Numbered from the stretch's first letter, positions 24,035 to 37,626 are shown. The stretch is DNA of 64,000 nt from Psoroptes ovis (GCA_002943765.1 PQWQ01000011.1:1488001-1552000); one strand, 5' to 3'. Program-made: numbers and translations. The notes: a model not told the origin generated them from the letters alone.

Positions 24035-25194
24035 GGAAAAAAAAATGATTACCATTCGATTCTATTGTCATTTTTCAGTGTTCAATATATTTTTAAAAAA
24101 AGCAGATTTGATTCAAAATTTAACTGATTATAATATGATCATCATCATCATCATCCACATCATCCACATCATCAATATCAAAAAAGTAGCCGGTATCAGA
24201 AATAAGAATCGATAAATGTAGGAAGAAATTAAGCATCATTCCATTCAATTGATTCAATTCGTTTCACTTTGAATTCGAAGAAGAAGACTACCTTTGCCAT
24301 AATTAAGATTATTGATTCATTTAATAAAATCAAACAAGAAGAAGAAGGTATTTGTAAAAGCATGTGTTGTTGTTGTGGTGTATGTACATGTGAATTTTCA
24401 TTTTCAATCAATGAAATGAAATGAAATGAAAGGACTATGAGAAATCTGTGATATAAATCAATATGAATGAATGATTTGTACTTAAAAATTTGAAAAAATA
24501 ATAATAATTTCAATATCATCATCATCATAATCAAGCAAAATTGAAAACGATACACCTCTTTAACTTGAGCAGATGTACATATGTGATTTCAAAAAATTTA
24601 AAAAATTTCAAAGAAAAATGAAGAAATTTCTTCAAAATATCTAGTTTTTCTATGTGTGTGTGTGTACACAAGGATATTGTTTTCTTAAAAAAACATAAAT
24701 TACTTGACAATATTGAAATTAATCCATTAATATTACATTGTCATTTGATTAAAACATACATACACACACATATACATGTGAACATGAATTTTTTTTTACT
24801 GAATTAATCAATCAATCAATGATAATCTTGATAATAATTTACATTTGATTTTCGTTCTTTTAATATATGGATATATGTGTGGATTAAGATCATTAAATCA
24901 TTAAACAAATTTTCAATGATTTTTTTTTTTTGGAAAAATTGAATGAATGCAATTCCAAATCATGATCATTTGTCTGCTGATTCATCATTTCGTTCGAGAT
25001 CTTTAAGCTCTTTACACAAAGAGATTATCGATCGAAATTCAATTCATCAAAAGATAATCTGTTTTGGTGTAAGAATAATAGAATTCAAGAAAGACGATCA
25101 ATGGATTAATCAATGAATTTCAATCCTGAATACATCCTGATTGAATGTGTGTGATTCATTTCACATTTGAATATTTTCATTTTTCCCTGAATAT

Positions 25195-25253
25195 GATTGA
25201 ATATGAAATTGATTGAATTTCATATTCAATCAATTTCAATTTCATATTCAATC
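25195..25253. repeat. Perfect 16-bp inverted repeat plus a third copy
   Basis: GATTGAATATGAAATT at 25195-25210 is followed after 5 bp by its exact reverse complement at 25216-25231, and the same reverse complement occurs again at 25238-25253. It forms a strong hairpin and is not related to the mariner-like elements. Confidence 0.8.
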
Positions 25254-26344
25254 TTATTCAATCAATGAGAATTGAAAATTGAAATCTGTAAATGATGAAA
25301 TAAGGAATAATATTTAAAATATTCTAAGAAAAAATCTTGGGAAAATTGTCGTTATTTAGTATTCATCAAATATTTGTCGCAGCATCAAAAATATATTTAA
25401 AATAAAGCGCTTGAAAAATGTCAATTCAAGGTTAAAAATGAAATTGAAATTGAAATAAAACTTTAAAAAAAATTCAATTTGTATTTGTATTTGTATTTGT
25501 TGATGGTGTAAAAGCGTCATCAAATCATTAATCAATTTGAAAAATCTTGAAATATTTGAATTTCAATCGTTGAATTTTTCAATTTCAATTCAATTTCAAT
25601 TTACACTTTGAAATAATTGATTCTTCATTTGTTTTTCAACAGTGTTCAACACGTGTTTTTTTAAAGATTCGATACAAATACGGATTGAAAAATGTTGTAC
25701 AGTAAAATATGTTTGATTTTGGTGTAAATATGAACACTTTTTGGATTCATATCTGTGTGAAATTGAAATGAATTTCAATTAAATTTTGAATCATCAATGA
25801 AATAACAAAATGAATGATTCGAAGATCATGAATTTTTTTCCATAAAAAATAATTTCATTTTATGATTTTGTCAAACAAATTTGTGAAGAAATAAAACAAA
25901 GCAGGCAAGATATTGCATATCTTTGAATCGAAAATTTGAAATTGAAATTTTTTTCTACCTTAAACCCTTAATATGAACCCTTTGAAATTCTTTGGTGGTA
26001 ATTTTTTTTTGAATTGAAAAACAATGATTAAACAATTGAATTGATTCCATCAATCAAACAATTGAATTCATTAATATTGATATGCCCAGATGCATCTTTG
26101 AAACAAAAATGTCAGAAATTATGAATGCAATACACGTTCAATTAATTTGTTCATTCATTCATTTCATTTAATGTGATTGAATAATTGAATTTTATTATTT
26201 TAAAATTTTTTTTATTGTTTTTTAATGTGTTTGTTTTCAATTATAAATTTTTTGAAAAAAACAAAAGCTTAATTCTGATTTAATTGGATTTTTTTTTAAA
26301 TTCATTTCTTAAATTCATTATTTTTCAAATGTAATAAAAAAATA

Positions 26345-26426
26345 TTAGGCTGTCCCATAAGTTCTTTCCGTTTTTTGAATGAAAAAATAATTTAAAAAAC
26401 GGCAAGAACTTATGGAACAACCCAAT
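26345..26426. mobile_element. Foldback element, class A
   Basis: TTAGGCTGTCCCATAAG left, CTTATGGAACAACCCAAT right. Lies 103 bp from the next copy. Confidence 0.9.
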
Positions 26427-26529
26427 AATAATTTATCAATTTTCTTGCCTTCTTAATAATTCTTTATTAACATCATTATTCATTTTGAATGATGATGATG
26501 ATGATCTATTTTTCATTACAGAAAAAATA

Positions 26530-26612
26530 TTAGGTTGTCCGAAAAGTTTATTCCGCTTAATCATAATAGAAATGCTTAGGAAAATCGGCCAGAACTTTTC
26601 GGACAACCAAAT
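26530..26612 (+). mobile_element. Foldback element, class C
   Basis: TTAGGTTGTCCGAAAAG left, GGACAACCAAAT right; interior ATTCCGCTTAATCATAATAG. Confidence 0.9.
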
Positions 26613-27183
26613 AATAATACCATTAATTCAATCCAAATTGGGGAAAAACCATAAATGTGACACAAGCACAAAAAAATGGAAATCTCAATCAATTTCGATT
26701 TTAGAAGCTAAACATTTTCAAACAGTTTGCAAACTGTTTTTCAAAACGATTTATTTATTTATTTAAAGAAGAAAATTTAAATAAATTTTAAATTAATTTT
26801 CTTTATTTTTTTTTTTTTTTTTTCATTAACGAATCGATCTTGAAAAATAAATAAATATCAAAAATATCAAAAACAACAACAACACCATTAATGATAATGT
26901 TGGCAATTAATTTCAAGAGATAAATAAAAGCTTTCAAATCCTGGAATGGAACAAATACAAACAAATTAATGTGGCAAAATGAATCGAAATTTTCCCTTGC
27001 AAAATTGAATGATTTACTTTTTTGAAAATTTCAAAAAATTTCAATTCAAATGAAAAATATCTGTGTGTGTGAATATTGGTGTGTGATTTTTGAGAATTTG
27101 TTTTTTGGCCGTTTTTTTCTATACTCGTTGTTGTAATAACGATTGATAAATGTGGTTTGAAGCAAAATTCAAAAAAATAAATA

Positions 27184-27265
27184 TTAGGTTGTCCGATAAG
27201 TTCTTGCCGTTTTTTCTGATCATTACCTACGATAAAATCAACAAAAACTTTTCGGACAACCTAAT
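27184..27265 (+). mobile_element. Foldback element, class B variant
   Basis: TTAGGTTGTCCGATAAG left, GGACAACCTAAT right. The left arm has the class A GCCGTTTTTT and the right arm the class B core CTACGATAAAATC. Confidence 0.88.
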
Positions 27266-28448
27266 AAATAAAATAAATAAAAAAATTTCAAGATCAATTT
27301 TGAAAAAAAAAATTATCAATTTTGAAAATCTATGATTGATAAAAAAAATTGATTAAAATAAATTATGAGAAAATTTGAAATTTTCAAAAACAAAAATTTT
27401 CAAAAAATAAAATAAATTTAAAACATTCAAACAACCTTGAAATCGACACGTATTGCATCGAATTGTATTGAATTGAATACAATGTACTCAATTTTCAATA
27501 CTTATTTCCAAGCATTTACAATCTATTTCATTTGAATAATAATTGAAAATATTGTGACATTTATTTCTGGGATCCCATGGTTTTATGTGTGCGTACGTAT
27601 GAATGGTACGAGCTGTAATGCGTACATTTCATTTTTCCTTTTGAAAACATTTCTTTGGAAACGAAATTGTAAATGTACACGCGGAAAATTCCTATCTTAA
27701 TCCTTAATTTTTGAATAAAATGATGATCGATATCTTTAATTATTTTATGACAATTAATATCTTTATCATTGAATAAGCATTCAAACGAGAAAAATCTTCA
27801 ATAAATTTTCAATCAAAGTATATATAAACACAATGATTTGATAAAAATATTGAAACATTTTTTTTATATTTATTTACGCAAACAAATCATTTGAATCATT
27901 TTATTGATTAGTTTTTGTATTTTTTAATACATTTTCTTATTTCGCCTCTAATCCAAATGATTCAATTCATAAATATTTCGATTAATTGATGACTGATTGA
28001 CGAATGATTCATTCATTCATTCAATTGAATTGATTGAATCGATTGAATCGAATAAATCGATCATTTCGTTTGGTCGTTTTTGAATTTTATAAATTTCAAT
28101 TTCAATCAAAATCAAGAGTTAAAGATGAGGAAAAATCATGATTATTTAATCTTGAATTTAATCATACATAGTGGACACATGATGAATAGCGACATGATGA
28201 GCCAAAATTTTCAGACAACTTGTCTGACATTTCAATGTCTTTTCATTGTTGTTAGAATTTATTTGTTTCGTACGTTGTGTGTCATAAATCATTTTATCTT
28301 CTCTGAAATGTTTTCAAACGTGTCCAGCATGCTTTTAGAGGATGACAAGTGGTACTCTTAAATTTATTCAATTTCAAAATTCTTAATTATCCAATATATT
28401 TGTCAGAGATTATTTTTTTCTGAACGCTTTGATGCAATTTTTCATTTA

Positions 28449-28530
28449 TTAGGTTGTCCTGAAAGTTTTCAGCCGATTATATCGTAGAAAATTATTGAAA
28501 AATCGACAAAAACTTTTCGGACAACCTAAT
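28449..28530 (-). mobile_element. Foldback element, class B
   Basis: TTAGGTTGTCCTGAAAG left, GGACAACCTAAT right; interior TATATCGTAGAAAATTATTG. Confidence 0.9.
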
Positions 28531-30669
28531 AACAAAAATTATGAAAAATGACCACAAAAAAGAAAGTCTCATGTCTTTTGACAAAAGACGGCGCGTTAAT
28601 CATCATCATGATCATCAATTTCACTTCTCACTACTCATTACTTTCACCAGTCATATTTCATTCTAAGAGAAAAGAAGATCTGGAAAAACGAAATTCTTAA
28701 AAATTTCAAAATTGAAAACTTCCCACATTCGAAAAAACAAAACGAAAAATTGCATCCTAAAATACACTGAGCATGGAAATATTCTTGTTTTGATCATTGT
28801 TACTGATAATCGCTTGCACCTTTACTAATGATGATAAGTCCAGTTCAGAATTTATCAATCCAATCAATAATTGTGAACATCAACATAAAACATCATTAAT
28901 TTATTAATTTTTCATATCGATTTTGTCGTCATATTCATTAAGAATCGCCTCTCTCGATGATTAATATTTTTTATTTCAAAAAAATGAATATTAATCAATC
29001 GATTTATCATATGAACAACCTCAGTTTATCAATGAATGTTCGCTATAATAATATTCAAGTTTGTTACCGATAATTCTGTTGTCGATCATGAAACGTTTTA
29101 ATGATTCGAATAATGATGATATCAAACCAAATCAATCATTGATGTTCAAATAATGATCATAACCTTGATTGAATCGTCAATTATCATATATCTGTAAAAC
29201 GGAGGCGTTCTATTATTAGTATTATTACAAACAAGATTAGTTTTCTTTATCAAATTTATGCAATCATTTGCTGATGATGATGATTATTCTCGATGTTTCA
29301 ACTATTGGTAAGAATAAATGAGTATGAATTTTTAATTGATTCGAATTAAAAATGAAATTTTGTCATCATTTTTCTTTAATTGGTTCCTAAATTCAAATGA
29401 AAACCTTTCAAAGATTTTATCAATTTGAAAATGAAATATCATCAAAATATAAAAATTAGTAGATCTTTCCATTTGAATCAATTAGTCAATTTGAATTATT
29501 TTTGATCATTTTAAAAATATATTTGTTCAAATAAAAAAGTTGAAATGAAAATTATGAATGGAAAAACCCATTTTAAATCATTTAAATTATCGAAATCATT
29601 CATTTTACATAAGAAGAAGAAGAGAAGAGAGAAAAACCAGGAATAAATTTTTTGTTTTTTTTTGGGAATTTTTCTTCGAATTCAAATTCATCTTTGCACT
29701 CATTCTTACCTTCTTACCTTGTTCTTCTTCTTCTTTGCTTATCATTCTTACTTAAACATTCTCATCTTTAAGATCAATGATAACTGATAGTAAAATCGAT
29801 TCATTGATTATGATGGCCGTAAAACACAAATTGAAGGTATTTTTACAGTTTTACAAATATTATTTTGATATTTCGATAATGATTTTGATGCTTTGGATTT
29901 GTGCTTATAGCTTAATTTTAAAAATATTGGAAATCGATTTGCAATATCTCTCGTTTCTGATCATCATTTGAGTACAAGATTAAATATTTTCTTGAAGATT
30001 CTTTCAAATCATTTCCCAAAAATGGTTTCAAATGTTTTATGAAACAGAAACATCGTTTTTGTTCAAGGTTTTGATTCAATTCAAAATAATTTCAAATTTT
30101 CAAAATTTTCAAAAAATTGAAAATTGTCCTCGATTTAATTCGACATTAATCATTTCAAAAGTAAAAGAAAAAAATGGTCAGAAGAATCTCATCATTTAAA
30201 ATTAATTCATTCAAGATTCAATTCAATGATTTCAAAATTCCATGGATTTAAACGAGTGTGATACGCTTTCATTTCTAATTACATTGAAGAAATAAACGAG
30301 ATTTGCTACATCCTCATATACGTTCATTCATTTTGAAATGTATTATTTGAAAGCAAAAAAACTAATCAATCCATTTGAATATTGAATAAATGTAAATGTG
30401 TAACATCTTTTGCTTTTGAAATCATCTTTTTAATCGAATCAACATTATTATTGACGTATTTGATTTTGAAATAATCAAAAATTTATTCATTCAGAAAAAA
30501 TCAGAAAAATTGATTGTAGTAATCATACGTAAGGATATATTTGAAATTATTCAAATTCAATTATCAAAGTCATATGATGGAAAACCAAAAACGATTATCA
30601 TTTTATCATTTTTCGTTTTATTCAAATTTCCAAATATCATAATCGATCCAATTCGAATCCATTCAATCA

Positions 30670-32752
30670 TTATTGAGGTGGATATGATAATTGTGATAGT
30701 GTACGTTGTTTTATTTTACATACCATTGCTGGATCTTTCATTAAACGATCTTGTATCAGCTTTACTTGTTGTTGTCGTATTTTTGTTATGAAATGCATTA
30801 CAACGAATAACAGCAAGGAAAAATTTCCACAAAATAAACTAATATATACTAAATGATTTGGATTTGAACATATTTTCGATAATAACATTGGAAATATTGT
30901 TGTACCGATTCCGCCTGAAAATAAAAATATTGAACCAATTATGTTGGTTACATTGATTTGATGTTCAAGAAATGTATAGGCTGTAGCATAACATGATGAA
31001 AATCTAAAAGTTTTTTTTTGGTTATCGTTAATATCGAATACATATTAGTCGATATTGAAAATTTTAGAATTCATTTGCATTCAAAGTACATACCCAAGAC
31101 CTATGATCATGTTGCCAATTTTGAACCATGTCAAATTGTTTGTTGTCAATAATATGTAATTACCAATATTCATTAGAATAAAATTAACGTAAATCATTTG
31201 TTCTGGATGCAAATAAAACGATGCGATCGTTGCTATGAGGCCACCGATTGCATATGCACAACCAGTCAGACCCTCCAAAATGGCAGCATCCCCGCCTTGA
31301 ATTGGTAATGGGACCGCATTAGTATATTGTGCTAAAAATTGAAAATAAGTAACTTCAATTCCATAATATGACCAAATCAGTACCGAGCCAAGAATGATAA
31401 TCGATATAATGTAACAAGATGGTAGCGAGCGTTTCCATAATTCATATTTTTCAAATCTTGTCAATTGTTTGGGCATTTGTTGATCAAATGATGCCGGTAA
31501 TTTTCGTTCTTGTGGTGGAACATAACGTTTATATAGATAACATGCCAATAGAATCAAGCCACCAGCTCCAATAATTGCACCAACTATTGAATATGGTATG
31601 AAAAGTGTATGCTGTAATTGTTGTAATTTTTCTGGTGACATAATCGAATGATTTTTTGGATGATTAGCAACATTCGATGATGATGAACAACTTTCGGCTT
31701 CTTCTTCATCCAAAAATGGTGCCGTAATAAATGGAGCAGTAGCAATACCTACACCGAATGAAAAATGTAATGCTTGTAGCAATGGTCCACCACCATCTTG
31801 AAACATTTCCAATATCCATACATGAAAACCAACATCGCAAGCACCGGCTGCAAAACCATTGATGATAGCAATTATAAACAGTATGCCAATACTTGGTACA
31901 TAAGGTGTATACATCAATGATGCAGCTGATAGCAATAACAATGCAATCAAAAATAGCTGTCGATTCACATAATCGAATGCAACACCACCTAATCAGTTTG
32001 AAAAATTACATTTTGATTTAAAAAAATTATTCAATAAACCCGTAATAAATTAATTCACCTAATGATCCTAGCGTATATGCCAACTGACGATATACAACAA
32101 AATATGCAATCTCTTTGAAATCAACTTGCAATATCAATGAAAGATCATTGAATGTTGGACCAAAAATATAATCATTAAGAGCAAGTGAATAATAACAAAA
32201 CCATAATACGGATGCCGTAATCAATTTATAACGTTTGGACATAATTTCTGTTTGTGTGGGGCCAGAACCCCATGATACCATCGATGCGGTACGGCGAAGA
32301 TCATCACGTCGATATTGATTGAAAAATGTATCATTGCTGGCTATAGATCCGGCAATCGATACTGAACCTAAACCTTCGGTTTGTCCTGAACATGAATTCG
32401 ATTTTTGTTTCATTTGTCCACCATCATCACCATGATCAGTTGGTTTGAATATATTCATATTACCAACAATACCAATTTGTTTATTATGCTTTACAAGCAT
32501 ACGAATCATTGATAATTCATTTTTTTCGGCTATTTCTCTTTCTTCTTGTAATCGACGTTCTTCTTCAGTTTTATCCGCGGTCGATTGCTTTGATTGTTCC
32601 AATAATTTTTCTTTGTCATCCATCATTGATTTCGGTGCCACTTGAATGGCTATTGATGAATCCATCGATGGTGGTGGCGGTGGTTTAATTTCATCAACCA
32701 TTTTACGATTAACATTTTCGCCATAATTATTATTATTATTGCTACTATCCAT
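30670..32752 (-). CDS. MFSD4/NaGLT1-like major facilitator transporter
   Basis: Exons 32752-32059, 31988-31094 and 31003-30670 join in frame (introns of 70 and 90 bp) to give 640 residues. The first about 170 residues are cytosolic and low complexity (Asn run, IKPPPPP, an EERRLQEERE charged segment). Helix 1 follows (LITASVLWFCYYSLALNDYIFGPTF). The junction of exons 1 and 2 rebuilds the MFS loop 2-3 signature as LGSLGGVAFDYVNRQ. Further diagnostic parts are NGFAAGACDVGFHVWILEMF and LLQALHFSFGVGIATAPF, typical of MFSD4A/B and the sodium-dependent glucose transporter NaGLT1, and LSSCY-type sequence in the second half. About 12 membrane segments are visible. Substrate is unproven; sugar is the family precedent. 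An upstream frame overlaps its ATG by a few bases. Confidence 0.85.
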
Positions 32753-33158
32753 AATTTGAATTCAAATCGATTGCATAAATTTTAAATTCAATCCAATTTG
32801 TTAAATATGCTATTGAATATCGGTGAATTGGATTCCAATAATTACAATAGAATTTCAAACGATGTTTACTTAATAACCAATCAACAATACGATCAGAAAT
32901 GAATTTTAATGAATTATTTAGATAATAATTACTTGTGATGCATTGATCGATTGGGTGACAGGCTCCACCAAGTTTTTTAAATATTTTCGAAAATAATATT
33001 AATGATAATAATAATGATTGATTTGTTTGTCGAGGAAAACGATTGGAAAATTCAATTGATTCGTTCAAATTTTCGGCTAATTTTGTTAGCATGAACCAAA
33101 AAATATAATAAATTATTGAAACAATTGATAAGGAATTTTTTTGATTTTTCAACTGCAA
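32745..33158 (-). CDS. Possible upstream ORF overlapping the transporter start
   Basis: A 137-residue frame reads from ATG 33158 to a TAG at 32745-32747, overlapping the transporter ATG (32750-32752) in another frame. It has a hydrophobic N-terminal part (SIVSIIYYIFWFML), a loop with GGACHPIDQC and a second apolar region. No homologue is recognised. The frame is longer than most random frames here and remains open a little further upstream. It could be the coding part of a separate exon, a long uORF in the transporter leader, or chance. It sits directly upstream on the same strand, so it would share any transporter transcript. Confidence 0.25.
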   Translation of the reverse strand: MQLKNQKNSLSIVSIIYYIFWFMLTKLAENLNESIEFSNRFPRQTNQSLLLSLILFSKIFKKLGGACHPIDQCITSNYYLNNSLKFISDRIVDWLLSKHRLKFYCNYWNPIHRYSIAYLTNWIEFKIYAIDLNSNYG

Positions 33159-35495
33159 ATCACATTCACTGATAATAATTCAAAAAAAAAAAAAAAAAAT
33201 GACAAAGTTCATCAAAAATTTTTGATGAGTAAATTGTCTTAAAAGAAACACAAATGATTTAGATTTGTTCCCGTTTAATCAAGCCTAAATATACTATATC
33301 CATGTAAGTGTCCATAAATCAGAAATAAACCAGAAAATTTAGTAATTTATTTATTACCAATCTAAAGATCATAAAAAAATAACTAAATTTCCCCTTCAAT
33401 TTACATGTAAAAATGATAATAATTAGGTTGCATAAATAATAATTTTAAAAAGTACAATTTGAATTTCAATTGATATCATTGTTGCTTTGATTACTTTGTA
33501 TTAATTATCATCACATCAATCATCAATCATCATCTGCTATTAATGAATCGGTCATAAAATAATGAAAAAAATGAGGACCATCAAACAATCTAATATTGAT
33601 AAGACCTTTTTTTTCCCATCAATTTCAACATCATTTAAATTAATATATTGATGGATGTACCACTTTAACGCATCCTAATCTCGTGCAATATGATTAATCA
33701 TAAAGATAATTTCTATGCAGATAATTAAGGATAATTAAGAATCATTTCTTTTTCGTTGATACTCAACTAATACTCAATTAAATAATAATAATTTATTCAA
33801 ATTGGAAAACATATGAACGAATCAATATTTAAATCAAGTTTACAAACAACGAAAAGAATTATCGAAATATTTAAAAATATTGAATTCATTTATTTATTAT
33901 TGGATTTTTTTTTCTCGTTTTAAATTGATAAAAATCGAAATTTCTGAAAAATCCTTGAAAAATTTAAATTTCGAATAAATAAATGATTTGAATGAATGAT
34001 TGATTTCAAATTTGTTGAGAAAAATGGGAAATTTCAAAACGAATGTGACATTGTGCAATTGTAATTTCAATAATATCAATATACGAATACACACACACAA
34101 AGACAAATGAACAAATGGAAAATTTAAAAGCATAATCCTTGAATCTTCATCTTTAAATCAAATCTTGATCATCATCATCAAATGAATATCATTAATTAAG
34201 AATATGTGTATCACAGACTCCCACACACACGCACATACATGCATATGCTCACATACAAATGTATAACCTGTATAACATTCTGAAGTTTTAAATGAATTAA
34301 GCCTTTTGAAATTGAAAAAAATCATTGAAAATTTTTCGGAAAAAATTTATGAATGTTCTTGATGATGCAGCCAAACATTCCATTCCATCTTATCATTATT
34401 TTCTCAAATTTTCATGTTTATTTATTTGTTAATTATTCAAGCTCAATTCGTATTATTATTTGTTTTGATAAAAATGAATCATTCAATGGATAATATTCAC
34501 GAACAATGTCCATTCATGTAAATTCATTTTTCAAGGGGTTTATTTTCAGATAATTGAAAAAATAAGACATTAAATTGATTGGTGACGGTCATAAGGGTTT
34601 TTCAGTCAATTTCTGTAAGTTCTAATTTTAATTGAAATCCAATGGAAATGTAATAAAAAATTGATGATATTTTATGATCTTTAAAACGTCATTAAAGAAG
34701 AAATAAATTTAAATTTAAATTTTTGTATGGTTTCAATGGTTTATTTGTCATGTTTAAACCTGTATCTATGGCTAATAAGGTGCGCATAATTGAAATCAAT
34801 GATGATGATGATGATGCATGGCAACAGCAGTAAAAACAATAATGAAAATCAATTGAAAACAAAAAAAAAAATCATAAAAAAATCATTTTTTTTATTATTT
34901 AAAAGTGTCATTCAAATGTCATTTTAATAATAATAATAAAAATGAAATGATTTAAAAGGTGCTTCAGAGCATGGACAATCATGGGTTCAATGTGAGCCAA
35001 AATATCGGTTCATTTTTTCAAAACCTTCAACATCTTCAGCCTCGATTAATGTTCATTAATGGGCAACAAATATTTGAACCTGAATAAATGAATCAATCAT
35101 TGATTTGACAGAGATTTCTTGTTTTTTAGGCCTCATAAACTTTAAAAGTGTATTTTTTGGATGCAAATTTTGAAAATATTACAAATATCAAAATTGCAAT
35201 ATTTTATGACCCTGTTTGTGATTTCATTTTTGATGGAAAAAACAAAATAATAAAATAACAAACTTGACCTAAATCATATACTTTTATTTTTATTTGGTCA
35301 TAATTAGAATTGATGAAATGAAAAAATAAAATTTTCAAAATAACAAAATCAAATCAAAAATCTTATGATTGATTGAATGAATGAATGGAAGAATAAATAA
35401 ATAAATAAATATAAATAATTGAATTTAAAATAATTCCATGACGCGAACATTGATTGAATATTTGTGGAGTAATAGGTGTCAGAGGTGGTCGCTGG
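33159..35495. other. Intergenic region
   Basis: About 2.3 kb with A-runs, an AATA run near 35391-35415 and a CA-rich patch near 34220-34250. It contains no foldback element and no gene I can support. Confidence 0.55.
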
Positions 35496-35735
35496 TTAAC
35501 GTCGTCGGCCCAATATCAAATTACCTTCACCAAATGCACCGAATAATGAACCTAATGTCAATATATGACCTAAACCACCGCCGTGTCCGCCATATCCACC
35601 ACCGTGGCCTAAACCACCGATAATGATAACATCACCATCTTTTTTTGCATCAATCGATTGTGATAGCAATGAAATGATGATGATGAAAATCGTTGCGAAT
35701 AAAGCAAAACAAAGTTGAAATTTGTTGAAATTCAT
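35496..35735 (-). CDS. Small secreted Gly-rich peptide
   Basis: 79 residues from ATG 35735 to a stop at 35496. Residues 1-29 form a signal peptide (FALFATIFIIIISLLSQ, then a SIDA cleavage-like site). The mature part is VIIIGGLGHGGGYGGHGGGL followed by a hydrophobic and basic end (ILTLGSLFGAFGEG, LILGRRR). The GGYGGHGG block resembles arthropod Gly-rich cuticle proteins and Gly-rich antimicrobial peptides; the sequence alone does not decide between them. An in-frame upstream extension to 35942 exists, but it would bury the signal peptide, so the internal ATG is preferred. No intron is visible. Confidence 0.65.
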   Translation of the reverse strand: MNFNKFQLCFALFATIFIIIISLLSQSIDAKKDGDVIIIGGLGHGGGYGGHGGGLGHILTLGSLFGAFGEGNLILGRRR

Positions 35736-35880
35736 TTTTTTAAAATTTTGAATTTTTTTCAAATAGCAAAATTCAATAATAAACAAAAAACTAATAAATG
35801 ATATTTTTCCAAATTTTGATTTGACAATTGATTGAACAATTGAACAATGATTTGATTTGAAATTATGATTTTGACAACGA

Positions 35881-35888
35881 TTTTTATA
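35881..35888 (-). promoter_or_regulatory. Possible TATA box of the Gly-rich peptide gene
   Basis: TATAAAAA on the minus strand, about 150 bp upstream of the start codon. In DNA this AT-rich such a match is weak evidence by itself. Confidence 0.25.
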
Positions 35889-36371
35889 CATGTTTGATGG
35901 ATCTAAGAAGAAAATATTATTATCTAACATTGAAAAAAACACAAATAAAATTAGGATAAAACCAATTCAAAATAATCAAATCAAAAAGAGATAATCATCG
36001 AACCATAAACATATCATTGATTCATTCCATTGAAAGGAAGTGAATTTGAATGAATGAAACATGTTGCATAAATAATAATTTGAAAAATTAAGATTTTCGT
36101 TCATTTTGAATAGTTTCACTGTCGAATCGATTTCGGTTAATGCAACTTCAAATGCAATTGTTCAATGATAATGAAAAATTAATCTGATGATCTTTGAAAT
36201 TTGAATTTAATTTTAAATAATTATAAAATGATTATATCATTTCATCGATTAATTAATTGATAGTAATCAATAATCAATAATTAACTAATGAAAAAGATCA
36301 ATCGATTGATCGAAAAACGTTAAAATTTTAATTATATGTGTAAAACCTTAATAAATCAATAATAAAATATA

Positions 36372-36452
36372 TTAGATTGTACGGAAAGTTTTTGCCGATT
36401 ATATCGTAGAAAATCATTGGAAAATTGGCAAGAACTTTTCGGACAACCCAAT
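36372..36452 (-). mobile_element. Foldback element, class B
   Basis: TTAGATTGTACGGAAAG left, GGACAACCCAAT right; interior ATATCGTAGAAAATCATTGG. Confidence 0.9.
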
Positions 36453-37022
36453 ATTTTTTCGATTACTGCAATCGAATCACTTGTCCATGAACTCAATTTT
36501 TCGATAATTTGACATTTTTCCGTTTTTTCCATATTATTTTTGCCAGTTTGCAATTTTGCGGTTGAATTGAAATTTCATTTGAAATTTTTTGATCAAAGAA
36601 ATAATAAAAATTTTGAAATTTTGAAATTCATTCCAAGTGCATACCTGTAAATTTTTGAAAATTGTAAATTCAATTCTAATGTCAAATGATCCATATCGGT
36701 AATCACTTGTCAACAAATGGAAAAAAAGGAAGGATTGTGAAAGGTCGGATGGAAAATTTTGGAAAAATATTTGTCACTTGTTAAACTATAGTTTCTGTAT
36801 ATTTTGGGATATTTGCAGGTCGAATATTGTCATATTTTTCACCTTCTTTGGCTTGATTTGCCCGATCAAAACTCGTGATGACAAATTTTTTGATTCCAAG
36901 AGATAGTGAAAGGCTTGAAAATTTTTTCCAATTTTCACTGTAAGCTTATCTTGACACTAGATGGTATTATTAGATTAGTGTTAGTGAATTTTTAACGCCA
37001 AGATAAATATCTTGGAAAAATA

Positions 37023-37105
37023 TTAGGTTGTCCAAAAAGTTCTTGTCGATTTTTCAATGATTTTCTACGATATAATCGGCAAAAACTTTCCGAACACAAC
37101 CTAAT
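37023..37105 (+). mobile_element. Foldback element, class B
   Basis: TTAGGTTGTCCAAAAAG left, right end CCGAACACAACCTAAT has a CA duplication. Confidence 0.9.
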
Positions 37106-37626
37106 AAAAATTTGATATTTGATAAAAATTGCAGTTCAAAACAAATTGCGATCCATGTAAATATCATTATTATTATTGGATCAAAATAATCATAAAGATA
37201 AATATAAAAAAAATTATATCATTTTGATTAGATTGTAACCATTTTTGTGTGTAATATTTGATATTTGCTGTATTTGCTTATTTCAGTGAAAAATTGTCTG
37301 AAACAATTTTTCACTGAGCTTTTTCTTATGAGGAATTATTATTACATTTTATTGGTCATAACATGTAAATTGTTTGTAATAAAAACAATAAACAATGAAC
37401 AAATTTTGGGTCCAAAAAAAAAACAAATATCGGTCTCTTTTTGCCTTGCAAATGAACCACATTTGGAATCAATTGGAATACCAAGAAACCAAAAAATACC
37501 GAAAAACATCAAAAAACATTGATACAAATGAATTTGCTTTTGTTTTGTTTGATAATTTCATTTTTTTTCATTTTCTTTACAGTAGGAGTTCTTCTTGGTT
37601 ATTCAGGGCTATTGTTTGGTCGATTT

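Larger units (their letters stand above)
24041..30669. other. Intergenic region without a supported gene
   Basis: About 6.6 kb of AT-rich DNA with four foldback elements (26345, 26530, 27184, 28449), ATC/ATG runs and a repeated 16-mer palindrome at 25195-25253. One possible start exon is seen at 29258-29307 (see findings) but no following exon could be confirmed. Confidence 0.5.
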
